The notes: generated by a model from the sequence alone, not told the origin. A stretch of DNA of 64,000 nucleotides from UBA6115 sp050952935 (GCA_050952935.1 JBMNLS010000003.1:1-64000), one strand, 5' to 3'; positions 1 to 8,589 are shown, counted from the stretch's first letter. Numbers and translations: made by a program.

Positions 1-100
1 TCACGGTCTGTTTTCGCCCTTTGTAAAGTTTGGCGTATCAAATTTATGAAGCAAAATCCGTTAAATATGATGCCCAACAACGATTTTGAATAATGTACTT

Positions 101-133
101 GATGGCTACTCAATCGAGCAGCCATCTTTTTTT
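101..133 (+). terminator. Intrinsic terminator, plus-strand sense
   Basis: GATGGCT (101-107) pairs with AGCCATC (120-126), and CTC/GAG extends the stem; seven Ts follow at 127-133. It would end a plus-strand transcript entering from outside the window. The T-run overlaps the stop codon of the minus-strand CHAP gene, and in that direction no T-run follows the hairpin. Positions 1-100 show no gene. Confidence 0.55.
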
Positions 134-1841
134 AATATGCCGGAATACCGTATCCGTAGATAACAGAGCTTCCGACAGGGTATGTTTTGGTTCTGCAAGT
201 ATCGCCTGAGTTGCCCTCGACGGTATAGACTGTACCGTTCTCGCATCTTTGAACAATACCGGTGTGGTCTGTCACACCGTCGCCCTCCCAATCAAAGAAA
301 ATGATTGTACCGGGCGAAGGCTCATACGAACCGTCTGCCCATTGTCCTCGGTCTCTGAACCATTGTACGCCGTTTACGCAACCGGCATACTTCGGGATAA
401 TACCGGCGTCGATATATCCGCACTCGTTGGCACACCAAGAAACGAAGCAGGCACACCATTCTACACGGGAGTCAAATCCGTACCAAGACCAGTAAGGCTG
501 ACCGCCTACATTACCAACCTGAGACAGAGCAACCGTTACGATTTGGTCGTCGCTGTATCCGATACCGTAAAGTACCTGTGACCATAGCTGATTGTTTTCG
601 CCCTGCAACAGCTCGGCAAGATACTCTTTCTGCTCCTGATTAAAGCCGTACATAGCCGCCATTTCATCAACGGTCTTGTGCGATACCGTGATATACAGGA
701 AAGTTTCTGTTACTGTGGTTTCGGTCTGTACGATGTTGCCGTGTCCGTCGTCGCTTTCTTCGATTTCGGTGTGGGTTTTCGATTCCGTTCTGGAAGAAAT
801 ATCGTTCATCTCCCAAAAAATATCCGACAGTAGCTGCTTCTTGGTTTCATCAACCGTAGCAACCTCCATCGGATTATCGGGGTCGGTATTCACTTTAACA
901 GAATAGACCGCAAGAACCTCTTTCCACACAGCTCGGCTTCCGCTCATTTCAAGCACATCATAGCTTACGGAATTCTTTTCCTGTTCTAACCGGTCATCAT
1001 ATTCCTGATTGATTTCCTGAACGACTGTCTGCATTGACATTCCCGTGCCGGAATCCTCTCCCGAAAAGAAGATACCGAACACAGAACCCGCAATCAGAGC
1101 TACAAGGCATAGAACAATAATAACTACCACCGCAACCCAGCCGCCGGCAGCGATAGCGGCAACAAGACCTTTTACCGCCGCTATAATTGCTTTTACTGCG
1201 GCAACGGTGGCTTTGGCTGCGGCTTTAATCGTAGCGGCTGTTGCTTTGGCTGTGGCTTTTGCCGCCTGTGCCGCTTTCTGCGAAGCCTTAACTGTCGCCT
1301 GAGCTGTTTTCTGTGCCGCCTTCGCCGCTTGCTGGCTTGTTTTTATCGCTGTCTTTGCAGTCTGTTCAGCCGTCTTAACTGATTTCTGTGCGGTTTTGGT
1401 TGCTTCTTTCCCGGCAAACTTAATGGTTTTCTTTCCGGAGGAAGTAGCCGACTGCTTAATGGTCTTTTCCGCCTTATCGACAGTCTTAATGGCAGAGCTT
1501 GTGTTATGCGAAGCCTGTTTTCGTAAAGACTGTTCGGCTCGCTGCTGCTTGAAACGCTGAATACCATCCTTTGCGGTGCGGATATTCTCTTTTGTGGTTT
1601 CAAATCCTTTTCGTCCCACCTTGTCAAACGCATAAGCACCATCGTGAACCACCTCGTCAATACCGCTTTCCAGCTTATCGGAAGCGTATTCCTCGGCAGA
1701 ACTGCTGTTGGCATTTACCGACCGCTCTGCCTTTTCTTTTGTTGCGATATACGCCTGCTTCATTCGTTGGGTTGCAACGGCAGCCTTATCTATGGTTCGT
1801 ATCGTACCTTTTGCATTGTCTTTCGTTTTAATATCAGCCAT
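132..1841 (-). CDS. Membrane-anchored CHAP-domain peptidoglycan hydrolase of the ICE
   Basis: A 569-aa protein. The first 230 residues are Ala/Lys/Thr-rich and probably helical, with AKTA/QAAKA-type repeats. One membrane segment lies at about 232-260. The last 140 residues form a CHAP amidase/endopeptidase domain, with the catalytic Cys in the EWCACFVSWCANE stretch and the His in TDHTGIV. In Tn916/Tn1549-like elements this VirB1-like enzyme opens the cell wall for the mating channel. It is the last gene of a minus-strand run behind sortase and VirB4, which fits that role. The long charged Ala-rich N-terminus would sit in the cytoplasm if the single TM is type II. Confidence 0.85.
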   Translation of the reverse strand: MADIKTKDNAKGTIRTIDKAAVATQRMKQAYIATKEKAERSVNANSSSAEEYASDKLESGIDEVVHDGAYAFDKVGRKGFETTKENIRTAKDGIQRFKQQRAEQSLRKQASHNTSSAIKTVDKAEKTIKQSATSSGKKTIKFAGKEATKTAQKSVKTAEQTAKTAIKTSQQAAKAAQKTAQATVKASQKAAQAAKATAKATAATIKAAAKATVAAVKAIIAAVKGLVAAIAAGGWVAVVVIIVLCLVALIAGSVFGIFFSGEDSGTGMSMQTVVQEINQEYDDRLEQEKNSVSYDVLEMSGSRAVWKEVLAVYSVKVNTDPDNPMEVATVDETKKQLLSDIFWEMNDISSRTESKTHTEIEESDDGHGNIVQTETTVTETFLYITVSHKTVDEMAAMYGFNQEQKEYLAELLQGENNQLWSQVLYGIGYSDDQIVTVALSQVGNVGGQPYWSWYGFDSRVEWCACFVSWCANECGYIDAGIIPKYAGCVNGVQWFRDRGQWADGSYEPSPGTIIFFDWEGDGVTDHTGIVQRCENGTVYTVEGNSGDTCRTKTYPVGSSVIYGYGIPAY

Positions 1842-1883
1842 ACAATCCCTCCTTTCTATGCAGGCTGAACCATATCTGTTGCA

Positions 1884-2654
1884 TTATTCGTTTATTAGCT
1901 TCGCCACTACAACAAGTCTGCCGTTCGTCCGGGAATACTCACAGGTGGAAAGGGTCAGGAGCTTGTCGCCGTATTCGGCGGTTACGCCGGTATCGTAAAG
2001 CGACAGTCCCTTGCACTTCTCAACATAGGCTGTGAAATCCTCGGCAGTCTCCGCATTGACGAACTGATAATATTTGAAGCTTTCAGGACTGTCCGTATAA
2101 ACCACGGTTTTGAACACGGCAATCACTTCATAGGTCTGTCTGTCGGTCAGCGTGTCAAAGGATACTGTTTTGTGCTTTTCCCAAAAGCTACTGTCCTTGA
2201 ATTTCATAAGACCGGCGAACATAGAGCCGTCGTTCATATGATGACCGTAGATGATGATATTGTCGCTTGGCAGTTCCATATCGCAGTTTTCCTGAACATA
2301 GGGACAACCGTAGTCGGTGTATGCTTTATCAAAGCCGTGCTTCAGATAGAAGTTCGAGTTGTCCTTTGACTGCATAACCGGATAATTGATTTTTGTGTCC
2401 TCAACCTTAATCCAACCGACCATATCGTTGTTTTGCAGATAAAGCTCCTGATACTCCGGGATAAAGGTCTTTTCTTCGGAGTAGTTCATCGGCTCTTGGG
2501 TTTCTTCAGGCTCGGTCTCCACAACCTCAATCAGATTGTCGTACATCTCCGCCTGCCTTGCAGAGTCGTAATAGTGCTTGATGAGAAAACCTGAACTGAC
2601 GGCAAATACAATGCTGAAAGCACAGATAATAGCAATATAGATTTTGTTTTTCAT
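1884..2654 (-). CDS. Class B sortase (ICE-encoded)
   Basis: A 256-aa transpeptidase with an N-terminal membrane anchor (KIYIAIICAFSIVFAVSSGFL). The sortase B catalytic set is visible: His in IYGHHM, Cys in TLSTCEYS and Arg in RTNGRLVVVAK. Class B sortases are regular cargo of Tn1549-type transfer modules, between VirB4 and the CHAP hydrolase as here. The inner ATG at 2654 is preferred because GGAA lies just ahead of it; an ATG 18 nt further upstream has no ribosome binding site. No LPxTG or NPxTG substrate is evident among the ICE genes in view. Confidence 0.88.
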   Translation of the reverse strand: MKNKIYIAIICAFSIVFAVSSGFLIKHYYDSARQAEMYDNLIEVVETEPEETQEPMNYSEEKTFIPEYQELYLQNNDMVGWIKVEDTKINYPVMQSKDNSNFYLKHGFDKAYTDYGCPYVQENCDMELPSDNIIIYGHHMNDGSMFAGLMKFKDSSFWEKHKTVSFDTLTDRQTYEVIAVFKTVVYTDSPESFKYYQFVNAETAEDFTAYVEKCKGLSLYDTGVTAEYGDKLLTLSTCEYSRTNGRLVVVAKLINE

Positions 2655-2691
2655 AGGTGTTTCCTTTCTCATTTACAGAATAGGGCAAGGG

Positions 2692-4962
2692 TTATGCACC
2701 CTCGCCCGGTTTGGTTGTCATCAGCTTATACAGCTTCGTATTCTTCGGGAATTTGTTTGCAAACGGCACAAGCGAACTGCCGACCTTAATCAGTCCGTGT
2801 CCTGCGTCAACATTCGTGATATACGAAAGCTGGAGGTCGGAAATGTTAAGGAGCTTGGCAAGCTCAATTCTGTCGGTTGACGCCTGATTGAGCATAATCA
2901 AAAACTCGCTGTTTGCAAGCATAGTTCTTGCCGTATGGCTCTGCAAAAGGTCGTCCACATTCTGTGTAATACCGGTGGCATAAGCTCCGTACTTTCTTAC
3001 ACGCTTCCAAAGGGTAAAGAGGAAGTTTGCACTGTACTCGTGCTGGAAAAGGAGGTAGATTTCATCAATGAAGATGAAAGTCTGCTTACCCTTAGCACGG
3101 TTCTGTGTGATACGGTTTAGGATAGAGTCGAGGACAACAAGCATACCGATAGGCATAAGCTGCTTGCCGAGGTCAAGAATGTCATAACAGATAAGTCGGT
3201 TATCCGTATCAACATTGGTCGGCTTTGCAAAAGTATTCAAAGAACCGTGTGTAAACAGCTCGATAGCAAGGGCGATTTCCTTTGCTTCCGGCTCGTCCTG
3301 TTTCAAAAGTTCCGCACGGAAGTCCTGCAAAGTAGGAACAGTACCGGTATATCCTCTCTGCTGATAGTCTCGGTAAACGCTCGCCGTACAACGGTCGATG
3401 ATAGATTTCTGCTTTGCTCCGAGGTTTGTGCCGCCGATAAGCTGTTCGCAAAGGGACATAATGAACTCGGATTTCAGGATAACCGGATTTGCTCCGTCGC
3501 CGTATTCCTTGTTCATATCCATTGCATTGATATGGCTCGGAGAAGTAGCGGAAATATTGATGATTTCGCCGCCGAGAGCCTTTACAAGCTGCGAATACTC
3601 TCGCTCGGGGTCGATGATAATAACATCTGCATTGGAGGAAAGAATGATGTTTTCAATCTCTCCCTTTGCCGCAAAGGATTTACCGCCGCCGGATACGCCG
3701 AGAATAAAAGAGTTGCCGTTGAGTAGCTGTCTGCGGTCGGCAATAATCATATTTTTACTGATGACATTCTGACCGTAGTAAATTCCGTTTTCGTGGTAAA
3801 TGTCCTGAACTCTGAATGGGATAAATACCGCAAGGCTTTCTGTGGTAAGGGTTCTGAATGCGTCAATCTTGCGTGTTCCGAACGGCATAGCCGTATTCAG
3901 TCCGTCCATCTGCTGATACTTGAGAACGGCAAACTGGCACAAATGCTTTCTTGCAGTCGTAAGCAAAGCTTCGGTGTCGTTATCAAGCTGTTCTTTGGAG
4001 TCCGCAGTATGAACCATAGTGAGTACAGCGAACATCATTCGCTGATCACGAGTGGTGAGGTCATCAAGGAACTCCTTCATTTCCTTTTTCTGCTGTTCCA
4101 TATCATACGGAACGGTGGCGGAAAAGTTGTTGTTCTGATTCTGCTTTCTCTGCCAGTTGGTAATGTTCGTCTCAACACCGAGCAGTCTGCTCTCTGCTTC
4201 TCTCACCGCTTCGTCGGTCGGAACGGGTACAATATCAATAGACATCATCAGATTGCGGTTCAGGTCGGTAAGCTCGGCTACCATACTGTCCTTGATATAG
4301 GAAGCGTACTCACGAAGAAAAAGGACTCTCCCGTAACGGTTTCCCATTTTGAAGTAGTCCTTTTCAAATTCCATTGTATCCGGGCAAACATAATCCTTGA
4401 AATCGTGTCCCTTTTTTCTCGTTTCCTTAATATTGAAGTGGTAGGCGGTTTCCTCACCGACACGGAAGAAATCGTGGACAATTCTCAGCCTCTCATCGGT
4501 TTCAAGCTCCACACATTTGCTTCCGAGTCTTGCAAAGTGGGCAATAAGGTCAGCACCGACACGGGCAAAATAGGTTCTTGCGTCCTCCACGCTCTTTTTG
4601 TTAATGGAGATAGTAACATACTTATCCTGAACGATTGCATTTGCACCGGTCGCCTTGTCGAGAAGCATTTTGTTATATTCCTCTCGGTAAACATCAAGCT
4701 CATCGCCGGTTTCGGGGATAAGAATGGTTTTCTCAAAATCCAAACGGTTAAGCCGTCTGTTATTGATGGTCAGCTTTGTAGTAGCTCCGCTGTCAAGAGA
4801 GTTGAGAAGCTCGGAATATTCAAGGAACATCGCTTCCTTATCCTCACGGCTCGCTACGGCATAGTTAATATCCGTGAACTTGAAGCTCTTGGAATACTTG
4901 TCCTTGCCCACACGAAAAATGCCGTCGTCATAAATGGCGGTAATGGGAATACAATCCTGCAC
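2692..4962 (-). CDS. virB4: VirB4-type conjugation ATPase, N-terminally truncated
   Basis: A 756-aa type IV secretion ATPase. Walker A is in FILGVSGGGKSFAAKG and Walker B in FIFIDEIYLLF. It powers the ICE mating channel at the inner face of the membrane. Only a GTG at 4960-4962 can start this frame. Upstream of it the frame reads HELPKGV and then meets TAA; LPKGVQDCIPI is the conserved part that normally follows a 20-30 residue leader in this family, so the native start is gone. The 5' end overlaps the preceding gene by 35 nt and no clear Shine-Dalgarno precedes the GTG. PrgI, normally just upstream, is missing too. See the finding on the deletion junction. Confidence 0.85.
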   Translation of the reverse strand: MQDCIPITAIYDDGIFRVGKDKYSKSFKFTDINYAVASREDKEAMFLEYSELLNSLDSGATTKLTINNRRLNRLDFEKTILIPETGDELDVYREEYNKMLLDKATGANAIVQDKYVTISINKKSVEDARTYFARVGADLIAHFARLGSKCVELETDERLRIVHDFFRVGEETAYHFNIKETRKKGHDFKDYVCPDTMEFEKDYFKMGNRYGRVLFLREYASYIKDSMVAELTDLNRNLMMSIDIVPVPTDEAVREAESRLLGVETNITNWQRKQNQNNNFSATVPYDMEQQKKEMKEFLDDLTTRDQRMMFAVLTMVHTADSKEQLDNDTEALLTTARKHLCQFAVLKYQQMDGLNTAMPFGTRKIDAFRTLTTESLAVFIPFRVQDIYHENGIYYGQNVISKNMIIADRRQLLNGNSFILGVSGGGKSFAAKGEIENIILSSNADVIIIDPEREYSQLVKALGGEIINISATSPSHINAMDMNKEYGDGANPVILKSEFIMSLCEQLIGGTNLGAKQKSIIDRCTASVYRDYQQRGYTGTVPTLQDFRAELLKQDEPEAKEIALAIELFTHGSLNTFAKPTNVDTDNRLICYDILDLGKQLMPIGMLVVLDSILNRITQNRAKGKQTFIFIDEIYLLFQHEYSANFLFTLWKRVRKYGAYATGITQNVDDLLQSHTARTMLANSEFLIMLNQASTDRIELAKLLNISDLQLSYITNVDAGHGLIKVGSSLVPFANKFPKNTKLYKLMTTKPGEGA

Positions 4963-5446
4963 ACCCTTTGGTAACTCGTGTTATGTCGGCTCTTGTGGCT
5001 TTTCCGCTATAGATTTTATCTTGCAGGTTTTCAATCTGCGTATCGGTAACACCGTCTTTGAATACACGGTACAGATAATGGTTTGTGCCGTCGTGATGAA
5101 CTGCGTCGGCTCGAAGGTCGCCGTACTTATCCACATACCATTCGGTGTAATCGGTGTCGGAATAAAGGCAGTCCTTAATGTTTCCGGAATCAATCATCTT
5201 GTATCCCGACACTCTGCCGTTCCATCTGCCGAGGTCGCCGATTACGATAATCGGCTGTGAAAGCTGAATATTGAGATTTACTCGTTCATCATATAGGTTT
5301 TCGGCATTGGATTTTACCATAATGTCGTACAGTTCATCTTCGGGGTAGTCAGGGTACAGTTCCTCTAACGACTCTCGCCAATCATCAAGGTCAAGGCTAA
5401 TGTCGCTCCAAATGATATGGCGGTCATTCTGTTCCTGACTGCTCAT
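4928..5446 (-). CDS. Conserved ICE protein with an aberrant C-terminus
   Basis: An acidic soluble protein of 172 aa (SDISLDLDDWRESLEELYPD, then a WYVDKYGDLRADAV region) of a type common in Clostridia conjugative elements; its function is not known to me. ATG 5446 is preferred because GGAGG lies 8 nt upstream; a GTG 9 nt earlier is also open. The last residues, after ITRVTKG, are read in the wrong frame over the start of virB4 (CAGLYSHYRHL), so the natural C-terminus appears to have been removed by the deletion that truncated virB4. Confidence 0.7.
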   Translation of the reverse strand: MSSQEQNDRHIIWSDISLDLDDWRESLEELYPDYPEDELYDIMVKSNAENLYDERVNLNIQLSQPIIVIGDLGRWNGRVSGYKMIDSGNIKDCLYSDTDYTEWYVDKYGDLRADAVHHDGTNHYLYRVFKDGVTDTQIENLQDKIYSGKATRADITRVTKGCAGLYSHYRHL

Positions 5447-5657
5447 CAGTGCCACCTCCCAAATAAGAGAACAGCTTATTGGCTTTGGTCTGCTTCTGAA
5501 GCTCGATAATCAGGCTCATATCCGGAATAGTGATACCGGGAATTTTCAAAATGCTCTCCATATCAAGCTGCTGCAATTTCTTTTCTGTATTGCAGCCTGC
5601 GTCAAACAGTTTCGTCAGAAGCTTTGTTTTCTGCTGAAAAGTGAATTTCTCCTTCAT
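5424..5657 (-). CDS. Small conserved ICE protein
   Basis: A 77-aa Lys-rich protein without membrane segments. It starts at ATG 5657 behind AAGGAGG and overlaps the next gene by about 23 nt, implying translational coupling. Proteins of this size and character are regular partners downstream of parA in Tn1549-like elements. The function is unknown; the mostly helical, charged sequence would fit a small DNA- or protein-binding factor, but no motif decides it. Confidence 0.7.
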   Translation of the reverse strand: MKEKFTFQQKTKLLTKLFDAGCNTEKKLQQLDMESILKIPGITIPDMSLIIELQKQTKANKLFSYLGGGTDEQSGTE

Positions 5658-5670
5658 TGCTTTGTCCTCC

Positions 5671-6402
5671 TTATCGTTCTTTGTCTTTGTTTCGCTTCTT
5701 GTTTGAAAGCTCCTGTGCCTTTTCCTTTGCCCATTCAGGCAGACGCTCAGGCTTTACCTCGCCCATAACATCCATTCTTTCATATCGGGTTGATTTGCCG
5801 GTGTGAAGATTGGTACAAAACACAGCACTTCCACGGCTATTTGCCGACGCACCGAAACCTCCCGTAACATAGTAGAGCTGTCTGTCGGCTCTCTGAAATT
5901 CGGGCTTTAATACCTTGGGGTCAATAGCTATGATTTTGCCGTTGATGTCTTTGGAATAGTGGTCGGGGATACAATCGGCTTCTGTTATGAGTGTGATTGG
6001 AATACAGTCTATAAGGATATAGTCGTATTTGTCCTTCACTTCGCTGAGATAGTTTCTCAATGCCGTCTCTCTGCTCATTGCGTTGACAAGGTTAAACTCC
6101 ATTGCTGAAAGCTCAAGGTTTGCCGGAATAAGGTCAACACCTTCGTCGTGGTGCAGAATACCGACCGTAGGGTCATTCATCGTTTCATTTATGACATCTG
6201 TGAGTTTCGTTGCAAGCGTGATACCCAAGTTGTCTGTATCCTGCCAACCGAGACAAGTGGTTAAGTCGCCCTGTGGGTCTGCGTCTATGAGCAGCACTTT
6301 CTTTCCCTGCATTGCAAGACCGACGCCGAGGTTTACCGTAGTGGTCGTCTTTCCAACTCCGCCTTTTTGATTGCATATCGCAATCGTTTTGCAGTTCGAC
6401 AC
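5671..6402 (-). CDS. ParA-like ATPase fused to the C-terminus of another ICE protein
   Basis: A 243-aa product. Residues 1-133 are a normal ParA/Soj N-half: deviant Walker A QKGGVGKTTTTVNLG, DADPQGDLTTCLGW, and Walker B up to YDYILIDC. Then the expected MPSLGMLTINAL-type continuation is replaced by IPITLITEADCIP and a basic tail ending in KKRNKDKER. The tail resembles the C-terminus of a different conserved ICE protein; I cannot name its family. The second half of the ATPase fold is therefore missing and partition activity is unlikely. The GTG start at 6402 has AAAGGAGG 9 nt upstream. Switch point: about 5998-6006. Confidence 0.75.
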   Translation of the reverse strand: MSNCKTIAICNQKGGVGKTTTTVNLGVGLAMQGKKVLLIDADPQGDLTTCLGWQDTDNLGITLATKLTDVINETMNDPTVGILHHDEGVDLIPANLELSAMEFNLVNAMSRETALRNYLSEVKDKYDYILIDCIPITLITEADCIPDHYSKDINGKIIAIDPKVLKPEFQRADRQLYYVTGGFGASANSRGSAVFCTNLHTGKSTRYERMDVMGEVKPERLPEWAKEKAQELSNKKRNKDKER

Positions 6403-6768
6403 TTTGTGCGTCCTCCTTTCGTGAAATTCATAGCCATCGCAGTATGGCTATGTACTTGACCGGCTCATTTCCTAACCGGTCGGGCAATATTTGTTCTCAA
6501 CACCCCTTGCCGAGCAATAAGCTCACGGGAAGTCACTAAGGAACAGACTGCTAATCTGTATCATAGGAATTTCACCTCTGCCGGGTACTCCGCCAGCTCC
6601 GTAGAGAAGTATCATTATCCTTCTGACTGTCATCGCCGTAACAGGGGCAACCTGTTACCTATACCGGGAGTTCTCGCTGTTCTGCAATGCAGAAGTCACG
6701 GCGTACCCGATAAGGTGGCTAAAATCATCAGAATTAAAGTCTTAGTGAATGGTTTATTCAGTTGTCAA
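6403..6768 (-). promoter_or_regulatory. Probable promoter and structured leader upstream of parA
   Basis: No protein is visible here. On the minus strand TTGACA (6768 to 6763) may be a -35 box with a weak -10 about 17-18 bp on. The roughly 330 nt between it and parA contain several possible hairpins: ATAGCCAT/ATGGCTAT near 6430-6451, GACCGG/CCGGTC near 6459-6482, and a stem around 6640-6660. It could be a structured leader RNA; no known family is recognised. Confidence 0.35.
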
Positions 6769-6772
6769 AATA

Positions 6773-6822
6773 CAAGTGAAAGGGCTGACCTTTTCGTGGC
6801 TCGGAATTAACCCCTTCACTTG
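6773..6822. repeat. Inverted repeat, 12-bp arms
   Basis: CAAGTGAAAGGG (6773-6784) faces CCCCTTCACTTG (6811-6822), one mismatch, 26-nt loop. It lies just upstream of the possible parA promoter and could be an operator, a partition site or part of an ICE origin. The rest of 6823-6990 is AT-rich with poly-T and poly-A runs, without a gene. Confidence 0.5.
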
Positions 6823-6999
6823 TTTGAAATGGGAGAGCGTTTTTGGGGGGTGTTTTTTCAAAATTTCTTGAAAATTTTTTTGCTAACAAAAAAAGCCACC
6901 TACTTTCCTCTTAATTGAGGTCAATAGACGGCGGGTAGAAATATTCATAATTTTGGTGTATAATAGGAAATTAAGAGAAAGACAAATTTGAATTTTCTG

Positions 7000-7028
7000 T
7001 TGCGAAAGAGAAGAAAAAATATTATAAT
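7000..7028 (+). promoter_or_regulatory. Sigma-A promoter of the antiporter gene
   Basis: TTGCGA (7000-7005), a 17-bp spacer, and a perfect TATAAT (7023-7028). Transcription should begin near 7035, exactly where the riboswitch begins. Confidence 0.75.
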
Positions 7029-7035
7029 ATCAACA

Positions 7036-7128
7036 TTGGGAATGAGGCGCTCCCATGGGTAATAACCCCTAAACCGCAATTATGCTGATGGCTTCTGCGA
7101 AAACCACGCAGAAACTGTCAGCTTTTTT
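7036..7128 (+). promoter_or_regulatory. Fluoride riboswitch (crcB motif) with transcription terminator
   Basis: The segment 7036-7100 has the crcB signature: GGGAATGAGGCGCTCCC at the 5' side, then TAAACCGC, then GCTGATGGCTTCTGC. The 3' part doubles as one arm of a terminator stem: GCTGATGGCTTCTGCG (7084-7099) can pair with CGCAGAAACTGTCAGC (7107-7122), followed by six Ts. Fluoride binding would stabilise the aptamer and let transcription continue into the antiporter gene, an ON switch. Cation/proton antiporters are among the known gene classes under this riboswitch, besides CrcB/Fluc and CLC-F. Confidence 0.85.
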
Positions 7129-7154
7129 AGTTCCTGTGGTATAAGGAGGATTAT

Positions 7155-8330
7155 ATGTTAACGAGTATTGCTATTATTTTGTTGTTCGGGTTACTGGTGG
7201 GATGGATATTTTCAAAAATGAAATTACCAAGCTTGCTGGGAATGATTATCGTGGGAATTGTATTAAGTCCACATTGTTTGAATTTAGTAGATGACTCGAT
7301 ACTTACTATATCAGGAGATTTGAGACAGATTGCATTAGTTATTATTCTGACAAGAGCTGGCTTGTCTTTAAATTTTTCTGATTTGAAAAAGGTAGGTCGT
7401 CCGGCAATTCTAATGTGTTTTGTACCGGCATGTATTGAAATGATGGGAACAATAATTTTCGCACCGTTATTATTAGGTGTATCTATTCTGGATGCAGCAA
7501 TCATAGGAAGTGTCATAGCTGCGGTATCTCCTGCGGTGGTTGTTCCAAGAATGATAAAACTGATAGAGGATGGATATGGTACGGACAAGAGTATTCCACA
7601 GTTAATTTTGGCGGGAGCATCTGTGGATGATGTGTTTGTGATTGTAGTGTTTACCGCACTTACTACTTTAGCTTCAACAGGGGAAGTATCTGCAATAAGT
7701 TTCATACAGATACCGACATCTATTTTGCTGGGAGTTCTTTTAGGCGGAGCAGTAGGAACTATTCTTGTATGGTTTTTTAGAAGATTTCACATACGTGATT
7801 CCGTAAAGGTGCTTATCATTCTAAGTGTTTCATTTCTACTGCTTGAATTGCAAAATAGACTGGAAGGTATTGTGCCGGTTTCAGGGCTGTTGGCAATAAT
7901 GAGTATGGGCATTATCATCAATCAAAAATATGATGTGTTGGCAAAGCGTCTATCCGTAAAATATAATAAGCTTTGGCTTGGAGCAGAAATATTCCTATTT
8001 GTATTGGTTGGGATTGCGGTTGATTTGAAGTATGCATTAGCGGCAGGTGTTGTAGTGATTTTGTTAGTAATTTTGGCGTTGGTATTTAGGATGATGGGAG
8101 TAGCAGTATCGCTTGTCAAAACAAAGCTAAATAAAAAAGAGCGTCTATTCTGTATGGTTGCATATACACCAAAGGCAACAGTTCAGGCAGCGCTTGGAAC
8201 GGTACCGCTTGCGATGGGGCTGTCTTGTGGAGAGATTGTCCTTACGGTTGCGGTAATATCTATTTTAATAACAGCACCTTTTGGAGCGATATGTGTTGAT
8301 AATTCGTATAAAAAGCTATTATCAAAATAA
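7155..8330 (+). CDS. Cation:proton antiporter under fluoride control
   Basis: A 391-aa polytopic membrane protein with about 11-12 hydrophobic segments, of the CPA (NhaP/KefB-like) Na+/H+ exchanger type. The N-terminus is LTSIAIILLFGLLVGWIFSKMKLP, followed by PSLLGMIIVGIVLSP, a helix with AAVSPAVVVPRM, and ILAGASVDDVFVIVVF, where the paired Asp (SVDD) sits at the usual ion-binding place. It begins 27 nt after the riboswitch terminator with AAGGAGG 7 nt ahead. The riboswitch suggests a role in surviving fluoride or the proton load that HF brings. The gene is AT-rich like the ICE and may be its cargo. Confidence 0.85.
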   Translation: MLTSIAIILLFGLLVGWIFSKMKLPSLLGMIIVGIVLSPHCLNLVDDSILTISGDLRQIALVIILTRAGLSLNFSDLKKVGRPAILMCFVPACIEMMGTIIFAPLLLGVSILDAAIIGSVIAAVSPAVVVPRMIKLIEDGYGTDKSIPQLILAGASVDDVFVIVVFTALTTLASTGEVSAISFIQIPTSILLGVLLGGAVGTILVWFFRRFHIRDSVKVLIILSVSFLLLELQNRLEGIVPVSGLLAIMSMGIIINQKYDVLAKRLSVKYNKLWLGAEIFLFVLVGIAVDLKYALAAGVVVILLVILALVFRMMGVAVSLVKTKLNKKERLFCMVAYTPKATVQAALGTVPLAMGLSCGEIVLTVAVISILITAPFGAICVDNSYKKLLSK

Positions 8331-8369
8331 GAGTGAAATTTCAGTTTGTCTAACTTACTCTAAATTAGC

Positions 8370-8405
8370 AAAGACCGCTTACAAAAGTGTAGGCGGTCTT
8401 TATTC
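8370..8405. terminator. Bidirectional intrinsic terminator between convergent genes
   Basis: AAAGACCGC (8370-8378) pairs perfectly with GCGGTCTTT (8393-8401). A-rich and T-rich flanks let it serve the antiporter (+) and the small ICE gene (-). Confidence 0.7.
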
Positions 8406-8409
8406 GTGT

Positions 8410-8589
8410 TCAGATATATTTGATTTTGAACTTTCTTTTCTTGGCTGAAAGCACCTTGCAAAGAATATCATCTGCTGCGTCCGTGTATCTGCCTTGTGCT
8501 ATTAGGCTGTTCTTCAAACGGATAAGTGATTGCAGCACTTCGCTGTATTCGTCCTTGGAAAGGTATAAATGATATTTTTGTTCTTTCAA
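8410..8589 (-). CDS. Small conserved ICE protein
   Basis: A 59-aa basic protein, KEQKYHLYLSKDEYSEVLQ through KRKFKIKYI. Very similar small proteins are a hallmark of Clostridia ICEs near their ends; function unknown. The TTG at 8589 is preferred because AGGAGG lies 8 nt upstream; a GTG 9 nt earlier would overlap that site. Confidence 0.65.
   Translation of the reverse strand: MKEQKYHLYLSKDEYSEVLQSLIRLKNSLIAQGRYTDAADDILCKVLSAKKRKFKIKYI

Noticed and set aside
101..133. Terminator of the minus-strand ICE operon
   Set aside because: In the minus direction the hairpin is not followed by Ts; the T-run stands only on the plus side.
3793..4974. Open plus-strand frame of 393 codons opposite virB4
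   Set aside because: It mirrors the virB4 codons, has no ribosome site or family features, and is Ser/Val/Leu-rich as expected for an antisense shadow.
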